In this document: piece by piece, positions 9,337 to 18,076 of the stretch
Layout of the letters: each line of letters begins with the position of its first letter
How positions within the stretch are numbered: the first letter of the stretch is position 1
Made by a program: the position numbers and the translations under genes
Assembly (NCBI GenBank): GCA_016789025.1
Contig: JAEURC010000050.1
Coordinates: 1-64,000 of the forward strand
Origin: Anaerolineales bacterium
Lineage (GTDB): Bacteria > Chloroflexota > Anaerolineae > Anaerolineales > Villigracilaceae
Length of the DNA stretch: 64,000 nucleotides
Direction: 5' to 3'
The notes under the pieces: model-generated
Databases searched by the model: none
What the model saw: only the letters and a program-made list of their open reading frames with translations
Told to the model about the DNA's origin: nothing

Positions 9337-10335
9337 ATGCCGATGAATCCATCCAATGAAAAATACGACCTCGTTGTCGTCAAAGACCTGGTGAAATATT
9401 TCCCGGTACGCGCTGGCGTGCTTCAACGCGTGAAGGCGCACGTGCAGGCTGTGGACAAGGTCAGCTTCTCTGTGAAGGAAGGCGAAACGCTGGGCATGGT
9501 GGGCGAGTCCGGTTGCGGAAAGACCACCGTCGGGCGCGCCATCCTGCGCTTGATCGAGCCGACGTCCGGGTCGGTTTTCATCAACGGGGAAGATATCGTG
9601 CAGATGCGTTCGCAGTCGCTCAAACAAGCGCGTCGCAACATGCAAATGATCTTTCAGGACCCGTACGCTTCGCTCAACCCGCGCCTGCCCATCGGCGAAT
9701 CGGTGATGGAAGGTTTGCACATTCACGGCATCGGTCACCCCAAAGAACGCTGGGATATTGCCATCAACATGTTGAAAAAAGTGGGGCTGGAAGATTATCA
9801 CGCCCGCCGCTACCCGCACGAATTCTCCGGCGGTCAACGCCAGCGCATCGGAATTGCGCGCGCGCTTGCCCTGCAACCCAAGTTCATTGTCTGCGACGAG
9901 CCGGTCTCCGCGTTGGATGTGTCCATCCAATCGCAGGTGTTGAACATCCTCAAAGATTTGCAGGCAGAGTTCGGGCTTACCTATTTATTTATCGCGCACA
10001 ACATGAGCGTGGTCGAACACATCTCAGACCGCGTAGCGGTGATGTACCTCGGCAAAATGGTGGAACTTGCCGAACGCGAAGAACTCTTTCGCAACCCGCT
10101 TCACCCGTACACCAAAGCCCTCATGTCGGCGATCCCGATCCCCGATCCGACCGTGAAGCGTGAGCGCATTATCCTCAAAGGCGATGTGCCCAGCCCGTTG
10201 AATCCGCCCAAAGGGTGCCGCTTCCATCCGCGTTGCCCGGTTGCGATCGATATCTGTTCGCAACACGAGCCTGAGTTCAAGGAACTCGCGCCGGGGCATT
10301 TCGTCGCCTGTTGGGTTGCGGAAAAAAACGGATAA
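9337..10335 (+). CDS. Peptide-type ABC transporter ATPase, DppF family
   Basis: This is the second ATPase of the importer and the last gene of this operon. The 332-residue protein has '[12 protein letters not shown]' near the N-terminus, Walker A 'GESGCGKT' near 58, signature '[10 protein letters not shown]' near 165, Walker B '[12 protein letters not shown]' near 185 and 'LFIAHNMSV'. The tail has the conserved 'GCRFHPRCP' found in this ATPase family. The start may be ATG 9337 or 9343. The paralogue at 13648 is strongly similar along its length. Confidence 0.95.
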   Translation: MPMNPSNEKYDLVVVKDLVKYFPVRAGVLQRVKAHVQAVDKVSFSVKEGETLGMVGESGCGKTTVGRAILRLIEPTSGSVFINGEDIVQMRSQSLKQARRNMQMIFQDPYASLNPRLPIGESVMEGLHIHGIGHPKERWDIAINMLKKVGLEDYHARRYPHEFSGGQRQRIGIARALALQPKFIVCDEPVSALDVSIQSQVLNILKDLQAEFGLTYLFIAHNMSVVEHISDRVAVMYLGKMVELAEREELFRNPLHPYTKALMSAIPIPDPTVKRERIILKGDVPSPLNPPKGCRFHPRCPVAIDICSQHEPEFKELAPGHFVACWVAEKNG

Positions 10336-10342
10336 GCGAATA

Positions 10343-10381
10343 AAACCCGTGGCGCCATGGCGCCACGGGTTTCGTTATAAT
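10343..10381 (+). promoter_or_regulatory. Perfect palindrome plus TATAAT before third receptor gene
   Basis: A 30-base perfect palindrome (10343-10372, centred on GGCGCCATGGCGCC) ends the DppF-type gene region. TATAAT (10376-10381) follows four bases later. The stem core CCCGTGGCGC recurs after the tRNA at 15930. It may be a terminator-like hairpin for the upstream operon, an operator for the promoter, or both. Confidence 0.6.
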
Positions 10382-10397
10382 GGGGAGAATACACCGA

Positions 10398-12338
10398 ATG
10401 GAATTTCACATGAAAAAACTCATTTCAAGTTTTTTAGTTCTGCTCATCATCGCTTCGTGCGCCCCGCAACAGGAAACAGAAATTCCCACCTTGCCTGATG
10501 CGCCAACGGAAACACCCGCGCCTCTTCCCACCGCCACGCCTGCCACGCGCGCCCTCAACATTTGCCTCGGGGAAGAGCCAACCACGCTCTATCCACTTGG
10601 GAGTTTAAATGCCGCGGCGCGCAGTGTGCTTTCCGCCATTTATGATGGTCCCATGGATGTGATCGAATATGGGTATGAACCGGTCCTCCTCGAAAAAATC
10701 CCGAACCTTGAAGACGGCGACGCGCAAATCGAAACGGTGACTGTGCAACCTGGCGACCAGATCGTGGACGCGAGCGGCAACGTAGTGGGTCTAGTTAAAG
10801 GCACGCAACTTTTCCCAAGCAAATGCCGAAGCGATGAATGCAAAGTGACTTATGACGGCGTCAGTAATATCAACATGGATCAAATGGTGGTCACCTTCAC
10901 CATGCTCGAAGGCTTGCAATGGTCCGATGGCGCGCCGCTCACCGCCGATGATTCGGTATTCTCATTCGAACTTTCCGCCAACGACGCCACGCCTGGCTCC
11001 AAGTTCCTGATCGATCGCACACAAACGTACGAAGCCGCCTCCGATGGCGTGACAGTTCAATGGTGGGGAATGCCCGGCTTTATCGATCCCGATTATTACA
11101 CCAATTTCTTCATGCCACTGCCGCGACATGTTTGGGGAGAGCAATCTCCCGCAGACTTGGCGCGGCTCGAACTTTCGGCGCGCTTCCCGTTGGGTTGGGG
11201 TCCGTATATCGTGAAGGAATGGAACGCCGGTGAAAATATCCTGCTCACGAAAAACCTGAATTACTTCCGCGCTTCGAGCGGATTGCCCCATTTCGATGAA
11301 GTGAACTTTATCATCATGCTCGATTCGAACGCCGCCTTCAGCGCCCTGTTGGAGGGAAAGTGCGACGTTCTCGACCCAACCGTTCATCTCGACGGGCAGG
11401 TGGGCTTGCTTCAGCAATTGGAATCGCAGGGGCAGGCGAAGCTCATCACCGCGCAAACGATGACGATGGAATGGCTGGGCATTGGCGTTTCACCGTCTGC
11501 TTATGACGACGGCGTGAAATCGCAAACCGACCGCCCCGATCTTTTTGGCGATGCGCGCATGAGGCAGGCGCTGGCATACTGTCTCGACCGTCAAAAAGTG
11601 GTGGATACGGTTTTGTTCGGGCTCTCGCAAGTTCCCGATAGTTACCTGCCATCCGATCACCCGCTTCACAACGGCAATCTCCAAACCTATACCTTCAATC
11701 CCCAAGCCGGGAAAGACCTGCTCGATGCCGTCGGCTGGCTGGATTCAGACAACGACCCAACCACGCCGCGGCTGGCGTTTGGGGTCACGGGCGTGCCCGC
11801 TAGAACGCCGCTGGTTCTCGATTACTACACCACCACTGCCACCCAGCGTCACCAAGTGACAGAGATTTTCGCGCAATCGCTTGCCGCATGCGGCATCGGG
11901 CTAAATGCCGCGTTCTACGAAGCGCCGAATTTTTACGCGCAAGGACCGATCGGTCCCTTATTCAGCCGTCAATTCCAACTTGCCGAATATGCCATCGGCG
12001 TGAGCAGCCTTGAACCGCAATGCGGTTGGTTCACCTCGGCGCAAATCCCCACCGAAAAAAACCACTGGCTTGGCACGAACATCAGCGGTTATAAAAACCC
12101 GGAGTTTGACAAGGCTTGCGCGCAAGCGCTACGATCCCTGCCCGGCGAACCGGAATACGCTTCCCATCAACAAGCGCAGGCGACCTTTGCTTCCGAACTC
12201 CCGTCGATTCCGCTTTACCTGCGGCTTCGAGTTGCCGCCGCTCGCGCAGATATGTGCGGCTTTAACCTCGACCCATCTTCCAACTTCCCGCTCGCCGAAA
12301 TCGAACTCTTCGATTATGGGACGGGTTGTAAACCATAG
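10398..12338 (+). CDS. Lipoprotein solute receptor, SBP_bac_5 family (canonical order)
   Basis: This lipoprotein receptor is of the peptide-type ABC family. Its signal peptide is 'MKKLISSFLVLLIIASC' with lipobox IASC, followed by a Pro/Thr-rich linker. The halves are in normal order. 'LNICLGEEPTTLYPL' starts the fold near residue 50, 'LQWSDGAPLTADDS' follows, and the lobe-II motif 'DARMRQALAYCLDRQKVV' comes near residue 380. It is the best internal comparison for the permuted receptor at 4102. Starts at 10398 and 10410 are both possible. GGGGAGA lies at good distance from 10398. It stands alone after the promoter-like region, with a second ATPase pair following under its own promoter. Confidence 0.92.
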   Translation: MEFHMKKLISSFLVLLIIASCAPQQETEIPTLPDAPTETPAPLPTATPATRALNICLGEEPTTLYPLGSLNAAARSVLSAIYDGPMDVIEYGYEPVLLEKIPNLEDGDAQIETVTVQPGDQIVDASGNVVGLVKGTQLFPSKCRSDECKVTYDGVSNINMDQMVVTFTMLEGLQWSDGAPLTADDSVFSFELSANDATPGSKFLIDRTQTYEAASDGVTVQWWGMPGFIDPDYYTNFFMPLPRHVWGEQSPADLARLELSARFPLGWGPYIVKEWNAGENILLTKNLNYFRASSGLPHFDEVNFIIMLDSNAAFSALLEGKCDVLDPTVHLDGQVGLLQQLESQGQAKLITAQTMTMEWLGIGVSPSAYDDGVKSQTDRPDLFGDARMRQALAYCLDRQKVVDTVLFGLSQVPDSYLPSDHPLHNGNLQTYTFNPQAGKDLLDAVGWLDSDNDPTTPRLAFGVTGVPARTPLVLDYYTTTATQRHQVTEIFAQSLAACGIGLNAAFYEAPNFYAQGPIGPLFSRQFQLAEYAIGVSSLEPQCGWFTSAQIPTEKNHWLGTNISGYKNPEFDKACAQALRSLPGEPEYASHQQAQATFASELPSIPLYLRLRVAAARADMCGFNLDPSSNFPLAEIELFDYGTGCKP

Positions 12339-12398
12339 CGAATGGACCCGCTTCATTCCGCCATTACGCCTGATTCCAATCCCATGACTTTCTCAAAG

Positions 12399-12494
12399 CC
12401 TGAGATTCAATCTCTCAGGTACACGGATTGCGCGGATTGAACAGATTTTTGTTTTTTCACGGAGAGTTCAGTGTCGTCCGTGCGATCCGTGTAC
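12399..12494 (+). repeat. Hairpin and ACACGGATT-type palindromic repeat
   Basis: CCTGAGA/TCTCAGG arms (12399-12419) form a short hairpin. A larger inverted repeat follows, with GTACACGGATT at the left and GATCCGTGTAC at the right end (12494). It fills most of the gap between the receptor and the next ATPase genes, and resembles a dispersed intergenic repeat rather than a gene. Confidence 0.65.
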
Positions 12495-12571
12495 AGAAAT
12501 TGATTTTATCTAGCGATAATGAGAAAGCCATAATTCGAACCCTGTAAAGTGTTTTCTCTCGCGCGGTAATT

Positions 12572-12580
12572 TGCTATAAT
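12572..12580 (+). promoter_or_regulatory. Extended -10 promoter of second ATPase pair
   Basis: TGCTATAAT is an extended -10 (TGn plus consensus TATAAT), which can work without a good -35, and none is clear here. Transcription would start near 12587, about 26 bases before ATG 12613. Confidence 0.6.
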
Positions 12581-12612
12581 GCGCCCATCCCTGCTCGTTG
12601 GAGTTTCTCCTC

Positions 12613-13626
12613 ATGACCAGTAGCCAGCCTCTGCTTGCTGTGAAAGACCTCAAGACATACTTCTATACCGAAGACGGCATTGTCCGCGCGGTGGATGGCG
12701 TGAATTTTGAAGTGTATCCCGGCGAAGTGCTTGGGCTGGTGGGAGAGTCGGGATGCGGCAAGAGCGTCACATCATTATCCATTATGGGGTTGGTCTCCAA
12801 ACCCGGCAGAGTGAATGGGGGAGAGATACTCCTTGAAGGCAACAACCTGCTCAAACTACCGGAGGATGAAATGGTGAAGATACGCGGCAATCGCGTATCG
12901 ATGATCTTCCAACAGCCTCAATCGGCGTTAAACCCCGTGTTCAAAGTTGGCGATCAGCTTTCTGAAGTGCTGAACGTGCATCAGGATATGGGCAAAGAGG
13001 CAGGCTGGAACCGCGCGGTTGCATTGCTCAAAATGGTCGGCGTGCCAGACCCTGAGCGGCGCGCGCACGCGTATCCGCATGAACTTTCCGGCGGTATGGC
13101 GCAGCGCGTGATGATCGCCATGGCGCTGGCATGCGTGCCTGAACTCCTTATTGCGGACGAACCCACCACCGCGCTGGACGTGACCATTCAAGCGCAGATC
13201 CTTGACCTGATGCGCGACCTGCGCCGCGAAATGGGGACAGCCGTCATCCTCATCACGCATGATCTTGGCGTGGTTGCCGAAATGGCAGACCGCGTGGCGG
13301 TGATGTACGCCGGCGAAATTGTGGAGCAGACCGACGTCAATTCGCTGTTCGACGAGCCGTTACATCCATACACGCAGGGCTTGATCGGCTCGATCCCAAT
13401 TCTGGGCGAACTCAAGGAAAAACTGGATGTGATACCCGGCTCCGTTCCTAACCTCATCAACCTGCCGCCCGGGTGCCGTTTTGCGCCGCGCTGTGAGGCG
13501 CGCGTCAAATATTCGCTGGCAATCTGCACCGAGACCAAACCCGAACTTGACGATGTGAGACCCAGTCATAAAGTGCGTTGCTGGCTGTATCAAAACGGGG
13601 CGGGGCATTCCGCGCCGTTGAAGTAA
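12613..13626 (+). CDS. Peptide-type ABC transporter ATPase, DppD family (second copy)
   Basis: This ATPase subunit, about 337 residues, is a close paralogue of the protein at 8290. It has Walker A 'GESGCGKS', signature 'LSGGMAQRV', Walker B '[12 protein letters not shown]' and tail '[11 protein letters not shown]'. ATG 12613 is preceded by TTGGAG. It has its own promoter and is followed 21 bases later by a DppF-type partner. With no permeases in this operon, it may serve the receptor and permeases of the first operon, which lacks ATPases. That link is inference. Confidence 0.94.
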   Translation: MTSSQPLLAVKDLKTYFYTEDGIVRAVDGVNFEVYPGEVLGLVGESGCGKSVTSLSIMGLVSKPGRVNGGEILLEGNNLLKLPEDEMVKIRGNRVSMIFQQPQSALNPVFKVGDQLSEVLNVHQDMGKEAGWNRAVALLKMVGVPDPERRAHAYPHELSGGMAQRVMIAMALACVPELLIADEPTTALDVTIQAQILDLMRDLRREMGTAVILITHDLGVVAEMADRVAVMYAGEIVEQTDVNSLFDEPLHPYTQGLIGSIPILGELKEKLDVIPGSVPNLINLPPGCRFAPRCEARVKYSLAICTETKPELDDVRPSHKVRCWLYQNGAGHSAPLK

Positions 13627-13647
13627 CCCCTTTCTGGAGAAAATTTC

Positions 13648-14649
13648 ATGTCAAACAACGCCAGCCAAAAAGGGGAAACCCTCGTTGAGGTTAACAATCT
13701 CGTAAAATATTTTCCGGTGCGGGCAGGTTTATTACAGCGCGTAGTCAACCACGTGAAAGCGGTGGACGATGTCAGCTTCTTTGTGCGCAAAGGCGAGACG
13801 CTCGGCATGGTGGGCGAATCCGGTTGCGGCAAAACCACCGTCGGCAGAACGATGCTCCGCTTGGTCGAGCCAACCTCTGGCTCGGTAAAGTTCGGCGGCC
13901 AAGATGTGTTCGCGCTCAAACAAAATGAGTTGAAACCTATCCGTCGCAATATGCAGATCATCTTTCAAGACCCGTATGCCTCGCTCGACCCGCGCGTGCC
14001 CATCGGCGAATCGGTGATGGAAGGATTGCACATCCATCGCATCGGCTCTCCTAAAGAGCGCGTGGATATCATGCTCGAAACGCTTAAGAAAGTGGGGCTG
14101 GAGGATTATCACGCCCGGCGTTATCCGCATGAGTTCTCCGGCGGTCAGCGTCAACGCATTGGCATTGCGCGCGCGCTGGCATTGCGCCCACAGTTCATCA
14201 TCTGCGATGAGCCGGTCTCCGCGCTGGATGTGTCGATCCAATCGCAGGTGTTGAATATTTTGAAAGACCTGCAAAAGGAATTTGGTCTCACCTATCTGTT
14301 CATTGCGCACAATCTCTCGGTGGTCGAGCACGTGTCGGACCGCGTGGCGGTGATGTACCTCGGCAAAATGGTCGAATTGGCAACGCGCGACGATCTGTTC
14401 CGCGAAGCCCTGCATCCCTATACACAAGCGTTGATGTCTGCCATCCCCGTGCCGAACCCGCGTTTGAAACGCGAGCGCACCATCCTCAAGGGCGATGTGC
14501 CCAGCCCGCTCAACCCGCCGAAGGGATGCCGCTTCCACCCGCGTTGTCCGGTGGCAATCGAAAGATGCTCGCAGGATGAGCCGCAGTTCAAAGAACTCCG
14601 ACCCGATCATTGGGTGGCGTGCTGGGTCGCCGAACAGAATTTGAAATAA
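13648..14649 (+). CDS. Peptide-type ABC transporter ATPase, DppF family (second copy)
   Basis: This 333-residue ATPase is paralogous to the one at 9337 and shares '[12 protein letters not shown]', Walker A 'GESGCGKT', '[10 protein letters not shown]', 'DEPVSALD' and the tail 'GCRFHPRCP'. It forms a pair with the DppD-type gene upstream (21-base gap, TGGAGAA ribosome site). The two ATPase pairs look like an operon-level duplication. A response-regulator gene begins 12 bases after its stop and may be co-transcribed. Confidence 0.94.
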   Translation: MSNNASQKGETLVEVNNLVKYFPVRAGLLQRVVNHVKAVDDVSFFVRKGETLGMVGESGCGKTTVGRTMLRLVEPTSGSVKFGGQDVFALKQNELKPIRRNMQIIFQDPYASLDPRVPIGESVMEGLHIHRIGSPKERVDIMLETLKKVGLEDYHARRYPHEFSGGQRQRIGIARALALRPQFIICDEPVSALDVSIQSQVLNILKDLQKEFGLTYLFIAHNLSVVEHVSDRVAVMYLGKMVELATRDDLFREALHPYTQALMSAIPVPNPRLKRERTILKGDVPSPLNPPKGCRFHPRCPVAIERCSQDEPQFKELRPDHWVACWVAEQNLK

Positions 14650-14661
14650 ACCTTACCGATT

Positions 14662-15792
14662 ATGGCATCGCCCTGCGTTTTACTTGTTGACGACCAGAAA
14701 GACATTGTCCGGCTGTTGCATTCCACATTGCAAACGCTGGGACATACGTTGGATATTGTCGACGCGCCCTCCGGGGAAGAAGCGCTGCTCGAAGCCTCCC
14801 GCCGCAATGTAGATTTACTCGTGTCCGATTATCTTTTGCCGGGCATCTCTGGGGTAGAGTTGATGCGCAAGGTAAAAGCGCGCAACCCCGGGTTAAAAGT
14901 GATCTTCATCTCCGGCATGGCTGAGCGTAAAGCGCGCGATGAGATGCTCTCGGCGGGCGCGATGGCGATCTTCAACAAGCCTATTCCGCTGGCAGATTTT
15001 CTGGACGCGGTCGAACGCGGTTTGGGGTTGGTGCGTACCATCTTCCCCCCCGAAGCCGCGAAAGAGGTCGAGGAGCATCGCCAGACCCTTTCCGAGTTGC
15101 TGACCGGGTTCCGTCAGAAAGTGAAAGCCGACGCGGTGTTCCTCATCAACGATCGTGGGCGCGTGCTTGCCCGCGCGGGCGATCTGTACGATAGCAGTAT
15201 GGAAGTGTCCATGCTTTCCGCGTTGATGGGAATTTACAGCGCGGGGTTAAAGGTCTCGCGTTTTATCCGCCAGGAACAATTGGAAAATTATCATGTTTTT
15301 CGCGGCGGCGACCATGATTTGATCCTCATCCCGGTCAATTCGTCTCATGCGTTGCTGTTGGCTGGGAAGGAATTGGCAAGCAGAGATCGAATTATGAATA
15401 CTGTGGAGGGGATGTTGTTCGTGCGCGGCGATGTGGAGAATATCTTGCAGTCGCTGGGGGTGGCGCCGGCCGCCACGATAACCGAACCAGCCGTCCCTGC
15501 GGAAGAGGCGAGCGATTATGTCCCGCCTTTTATCATGGAGGAAGAATCCGAACCGGAGCCTGAAGTGGATGTGGACGCGTTGTTCGCCTCCGCCGAAAAG
15601 AAATCCAAGGTGAAAGATGTGGACGCGTTTTGGGATGATGCGGTGGAAAAGGCCGGCAACATTCCGCTCAACCCGGACGTGATCACGTTTGATGAGGCGA
15701 ATAAACTGGGGCTTGCGCCGGGCAAAGAAGGCTTGACGATTCCCCGCCCGGTGACCGGCGCTCTCAAGATCAGCGCGGCAAAAAAGAAGTGA
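14662..15792 (+). CDS. Response regulator with roadblock/LC7-like domain
   Basis: This is a 376-residue cytoplasmic signalling protein. Residues 4-120 form a receiver domain with acidic residues D10/D11, phospho-acceptor D56 in 'LLVSDYLLPG' and the conserved Lys in 'FNKPIP'. Residues of about 140-265 ('ADAVFLINDRGRVLARAGD', 'LILIPVNSSHALLLAG') look like a roadblock/LC7 or GAF-like regulatory fold. An acidic linker and a basic tail follow. There is no DNA-binding domain, so it probably acts through protein contacts. No partner kinase is seen here. It follows the ATPase pair by 12 bases, suggesting co-transcription. Confidence 0.85.
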   Translation: MASPCVLLVDDQKDIVRLLHSTLQTLGHTLDIVDAPSGEEALLEASRRNVDLLVSDYLLPGISGVELMRKVKARNPGLKVIFISGMAERKARDEMLSAGAMAIFNKPIPLADFLDAVERGLGLVRTIFPPEAAKEVEEHRQTLSELLTGFRQKVKADAVFLINDRGRVLARAGDLYDSSMEVSMLSALMGIYSAGLKVSRFIRQEQLENYHVFRGGDHDLILIPVNSSHALLLAGKELASRDRIMNTVEGMLFVRGDVENILQSLGVAPAATITEPAVPAEEASDYVPPFIMEEESEPEPEVDVDALFASAEKKSKVKDVDAFWDDAVEKAGNIPLNPDVITFDEANKLGLAPGKEGLTIPRPVTGALKISAAKKK

Positions 15793-15812
15793 CACAGCGT
15801 ATGGCGCAGGTG

Positions 15813-15841
15813 TTGCTCCGCGAATTTCGGTGTGATACAAT
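15813..15841 (+). promoter_or_regulatory. Promoter of tRNA-Gln
   Basis: TTGCTC (15813-15818), a 17-base spacer ending TGA, and TACAAT (15836-15841) form an extended -10 promoter. The predicted start is just before the tRNA at 15853. Confidence 0.65.
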
Positions 15842-15852
15842 GTGCGCCTTAC

Positions 15853-15926
15853 AGGGGCGTGGTGCAACGGCAGCACACCAGCCTTTGGAGCTGTGGATCT
15901 TGGTTCGAGTCCAGGCGCCCCTGCCA
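15853..15926 (+). tRNA. tRNA-Gln (anticodon TTG)
   Basis: The acceptor stem AGGGGCG pairs with CGCCCCT. The D arm is GTGC/GCAC. The anticodon stem CCAGC/GCTGT closes loop CTTTGGA, giving anticodon TTG. The T arm is CTTGG/CCAGG around TTCGAGT. G73 is followed by an encoded CCA. Reading the anticodon as TGG (Pro) would break the stem. One anticodon-stem pair (27-43) is mismatched. Confidence 0.93.
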
Positions 15927-15929
15927 ATT

Positions 15930-15953
15930 CCCGTGGCGCATTGGCGCCACGGG
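15930..15953 (+). repeat. CCCGTGGCGC hairpin, second copy
   Basis: Arms CCCGTGGCGC and GCGCCACGGG around ATTG lie four bases after the tRNA CCA end. The same stem forms the core of the palindrome at 10343. It may help 3' processing or termination. Confidence 0.6.
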
Positions 15954-15964
15954 GCTTATTTTGT

Positions 15965-16009
15965 AAAAAGGATTTGTCGCCAATGCCTCGCGCGCAAATC
16001 CTTTTTTGT
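15965..16009 (+). terminator. Terminator after tRNA-Gln
   Basis: AAAAAGGATTTG pairs with CAAATCCTTTTTT across a GC-rich loop, and the right arm runs into a T-tract. It lies 38 bases after the tRNA. Confidence 0.8.
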
Positions 16010-16092
16010 TTATTCTCTTCCATCGGGAGAGAGCATTGTAGGAGTATTATGAAACTCACCTCATCCACTTTGAAACTATCAAACTATCAGTT

Positions 16093-16162
16093 ATGTCACC
16101 CTGAGCGACAGCGAAGGGTCTCTTATGCCGTGACGGGGATTCTTTGCTCCGCTCAGAATGAC
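16093..16162 (+). repeat. TGTCA...TGACA bipartite palindromic repeat, copy A
   Basis: The left end is TGTCACCCTGAGC and the right end GCTCAGAATGACA, with inner parts GCGAAGGGTCTC and GGGATTCTTTGC. It belongs to the family also found at 31033, 33541 and 41440. It lies just upstream of glmU. Confidence 0.8.
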
Positions 16163-16179
16163 ATTGGATAAGGTAAGTT

Positions 16180-17547
16180 ATGAAAGTAACCGCCGTTCTC
16201 CTTGCCGCAGGGCAGGGGACTCGCATGAAATCGGCTTTGCCGAAAGTGTTGCATCCGTTGTGCGGCAAGCCGATGGTTTGGCATGTGTTGGAAGCGTTGA
16301 AACAAGCCGCGACCGAAACGCCGGTGGCAGTGGTCGGTCATGGCGCGGACGAGGTGAAAAAATATTTGGGGGATTCAGCGCATTGCGTGTTGCAGGAACC
16401 GCAACTCGGTACGGGTCATGCGGCGATGCAAGCCGAATCGTTACTCAAAAATAGAACAGACTTTATCATTGTCACCTATGCGGATATGCCTCTCTTGCGC
16501 GGCGAGACGTTCGCGCGACTCGCGCAGACCCAACGCCTCAACCCCGGACCGTTCAGCCTGATCACCGTTTTCGCCGACGATCCCCACGGTTTCGGGCGGA
16601 TTCTGCGAAACGCCGACGGGACAGTTTCCGCCATCGTCGAAGAATATGTTGCCACGCCGGAACAGCAGAAAATCAAAGAGTTGAACGTCGGCGCATATTG
16701 TTTCAAAGCCGACTGGCTGTGGGACGCCCTGCATCGTATCCCGAAGAACGAGAAAAAGGGCGAATATTATCTGACCGATGTGGTCGAACTTGCGGTGAAA
16801 GATAACCTGCCCGTGCAGGCTGTCGTCCATGATGATTTTAGCGAGACCATCGGCATCAACACGCGCGTCCATCTTGCCGAAGCCGAAGCCGCGATGCGGA
16901 TGCGGATCAACCGCGAACACATGCTAAACGGCGTGAGCATGGCGGACCCGTTGTCCACGTATATTGACGCGGGCGTGAGAATCGGCAAGGATACGACGAT
17001 CATGCCGAACACATACATTTATGGAGAATCCGAAATGGGTGAGGGGAATGTAATTGGTCCGAACACGATCATCCGCGATTCGAAGATTGGAAATCACTGT
17101 AAAGTTTTGGCGTCTGTGTTGGAAGGCGCGAGGCTTGAAGACGACGTGGATATGGGTCCGTTCGCGCGGTTGAGGAAAGGCGCGCATTTGAAGAGTCATG
17201 TCCACATGGGGAACTTCGGCGAGGTGAAAGATTCCACGCTCGAAGAAGGCGTGAAGATGGGACATTTCTCGTACATCGGCAACGCGAAGATCGGCGCGAA
17301 CACCAACATCGGCGCGGGGACCGTCACCGCGAATTACGACGGCGAGAACAAACTTCCCACCGAGATCGGCGAGGATGTGTTCATCGGCGTAGACACGATG
17401 CTGGTCGCTCCGCTGAAACTCGGAGATGGCGCGCGCACAGGCGCAGGCGCGATCGTAACGAAAAACGTGGCGGAAGATACGCTGGTCGTCGGGATGCCGG
17501 CGCGTCCCATCAAGAAAGTGGAAAGAAGGAAGAAGAAGGCGAAGTAA
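16180..17547 (+). CDS. glmU: Bifunctional GlmU: glucosamine-1-P acetyltransferase / GlcNAc-1-P uridylyltransferase
   Basis: GlmU makes UDP-GlcNAc for cell-wall and glycan synthesis. It acetylates glucosamine-1-phosphate with its C-terminal domain and transfers UMP from UTP with its N-terminal domain. The 455-residue length is typical. The uridylyltransferase motif 'LAAGQGTRMKSALPKVLHPL' is at the N-terminus and 'TYADMPLL' follows near residue 105. From about residue 250, hexapeptide repeats form the left-handed beta-helix, with 'NYDGENK' in the acetyltransferase site. The tail is Lys/Arg-rich. It stands alone, with repeat elements on both sides. Confidence 0.97.
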   Translation: MKVTAVLLAAGQGTRMKSALPKVLHPLCGKPMVWHVLEALKQAATETPVAVVGHGADEVKKYLGDSAHCVLQEPQLGTGHAAMQAESLLKNRTDFIIVTYADMPLLRGETFARLAQTQRLNPGPFSLITVFADDPHGFGRILRNADGTVSAIVEEYVATPEQQKIKELNVGAYCFKADWLWDALHRIPKNEKKGEYYLTDVVELAVKDNLPVQAVVHDDFSETIGINTRVHLAEAEAAMRMRINREHMLNGVSMADPLSTYIDAGVRIGKDTTIMPNTYIYGESEMGEGNVIGPNTIIRDSKIGNHCKVLASVLEGARLEDDVDMGPFARLRKGAHLKSHVHMGNFGEVKDSTLEEGVKMGHFSYIGNAKIGANTNIGAGTVTANYDGENKLPTEIGEDVFIGVDTMLVAPLKLGDGARTGAGAIVTKNVAEDTLVVGMPARPIKKVERRKKKAK

Positions 17548-17592
17548 TACGCAATACGAAGTACGAAGTATTGCGTACTGCGTATTGCGTAA
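17548..17592 (+). repeat. TACGCAATAC inverted repeat between glmU and cdd
   Basis: TACGCAATAC and GTATTGCGTA arms flank GAAGTACGAA, followed by another CTGCGTATTGCG unit. It fills the glmU-cdd gap and looks like a dispersed intergenic repeat. No T-run is present. Confidence 0.5.
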
Positions 17593-17602
17593 GGAAAAGG
17601 TT

Positions 17603-18013
17603 ATGACAATCACCCAACATGAAAAACAATCTCTCATTGATCTTGCCAACGAAGCGCGGAAGCGGGCTTACGTGCCGTATTCTAAATATCCCGTCGGCTC
17701 GGCGCTGCGGACCAAGACCGGTAAAATTTTCACCGGTGTAAATATCGAGAACGCGGCGTATCCGCAAACGATGTGCGCGGAACGTGTGGCGATCTTCAAA
17801 GCCGTTTCGGAGGGCGAAAAAGAATTTGAAATTATTTCTGTGGTCACAGACAACGGCGGCTCGCCCTGTGGTGGATGCCGCCAAGTGATGGCAGAGTTTG
17901 GACTTGATACGATCGTTCTCCTGGCAGATAAAAATGGCAATCTCGTGAAAGAGACAACTGTGAAAAAACTTCTGCCCGAAGCGTTTACGCCGGAAAAGCT
18001 GGTAAACAAGTAG
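17603..18013 (+). CDS. cdd: Cytidine deaminase
   Basis: Cdd deaminates cytidine and deoxycytidine to uridine and deoxyuridine in pyrimidine salvage. From ATG 17603 the protein has 136 residues, the size of the homotetrameric type. Zinc ligands are in 'TMCAERVAIF' (Cys plus catalytic Glu) and 'PCGGCRQ' (two Cys). 'YSKYPVGSAL' and 'GVNIENAAYP' are the substrate-site motifs. The strong AAGGAAAAGG ribosome site decides for 17603 over an upstream TTG. It lies between glmU and recO, with repeat sequences in both gaps. Confidence 0.96.
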   Translation: MTITQHEKQSLIDLANEARKRAYVPYSKYPVGSALRTKTGKIFTGVNIENAAYPQTMCAERVAIFKAVSEGEKEFEIISVVTDNGGSPCGGCRQVMAEFGLDTIVLLADKNGNLVKETTVKKLLPEAFTPEKLVNK

Positions 18014-18066
18014 ACAAGGAAACACGTAGTCACGTGTGTACCTGTATACCTGTTTACGTGTATACG
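18014..18066 (+). repeat. CACGTGT/TACACGT-type short repeats
   Basis: The unit TAGACAAGGAAACACGTAGT and the following CACGTGTG...TACCTGTTTACGTG segments recur in related form inside rlmD at 27100-27134. It is an intergenic repeat with self-complementary parts, not coding. Confidence 0.5.
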
Positions 18067-18076
18067 CCCCTCCCCC

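Noticed and set aside
8539-9930. 463-codon open frame on the minus strand
   Set aside because: It is opposite two ABC ATPase genes and is rich in His/Arg/Gln, typical of an antisense shadow.
15853-15926. tRNA-Pro reading with anticodon TGG
   Set aside because: Shifting the loop by one base breaks the anticodon stem. The TTG reading (Gln) keeps four of five pairs and normal arm lengths.
16048-16171. Short open frame with AGGAG ahead of glmU
   Set aside because: Most of its length is the translated TGTCA/TGACA repeat, so coding use is not supported.
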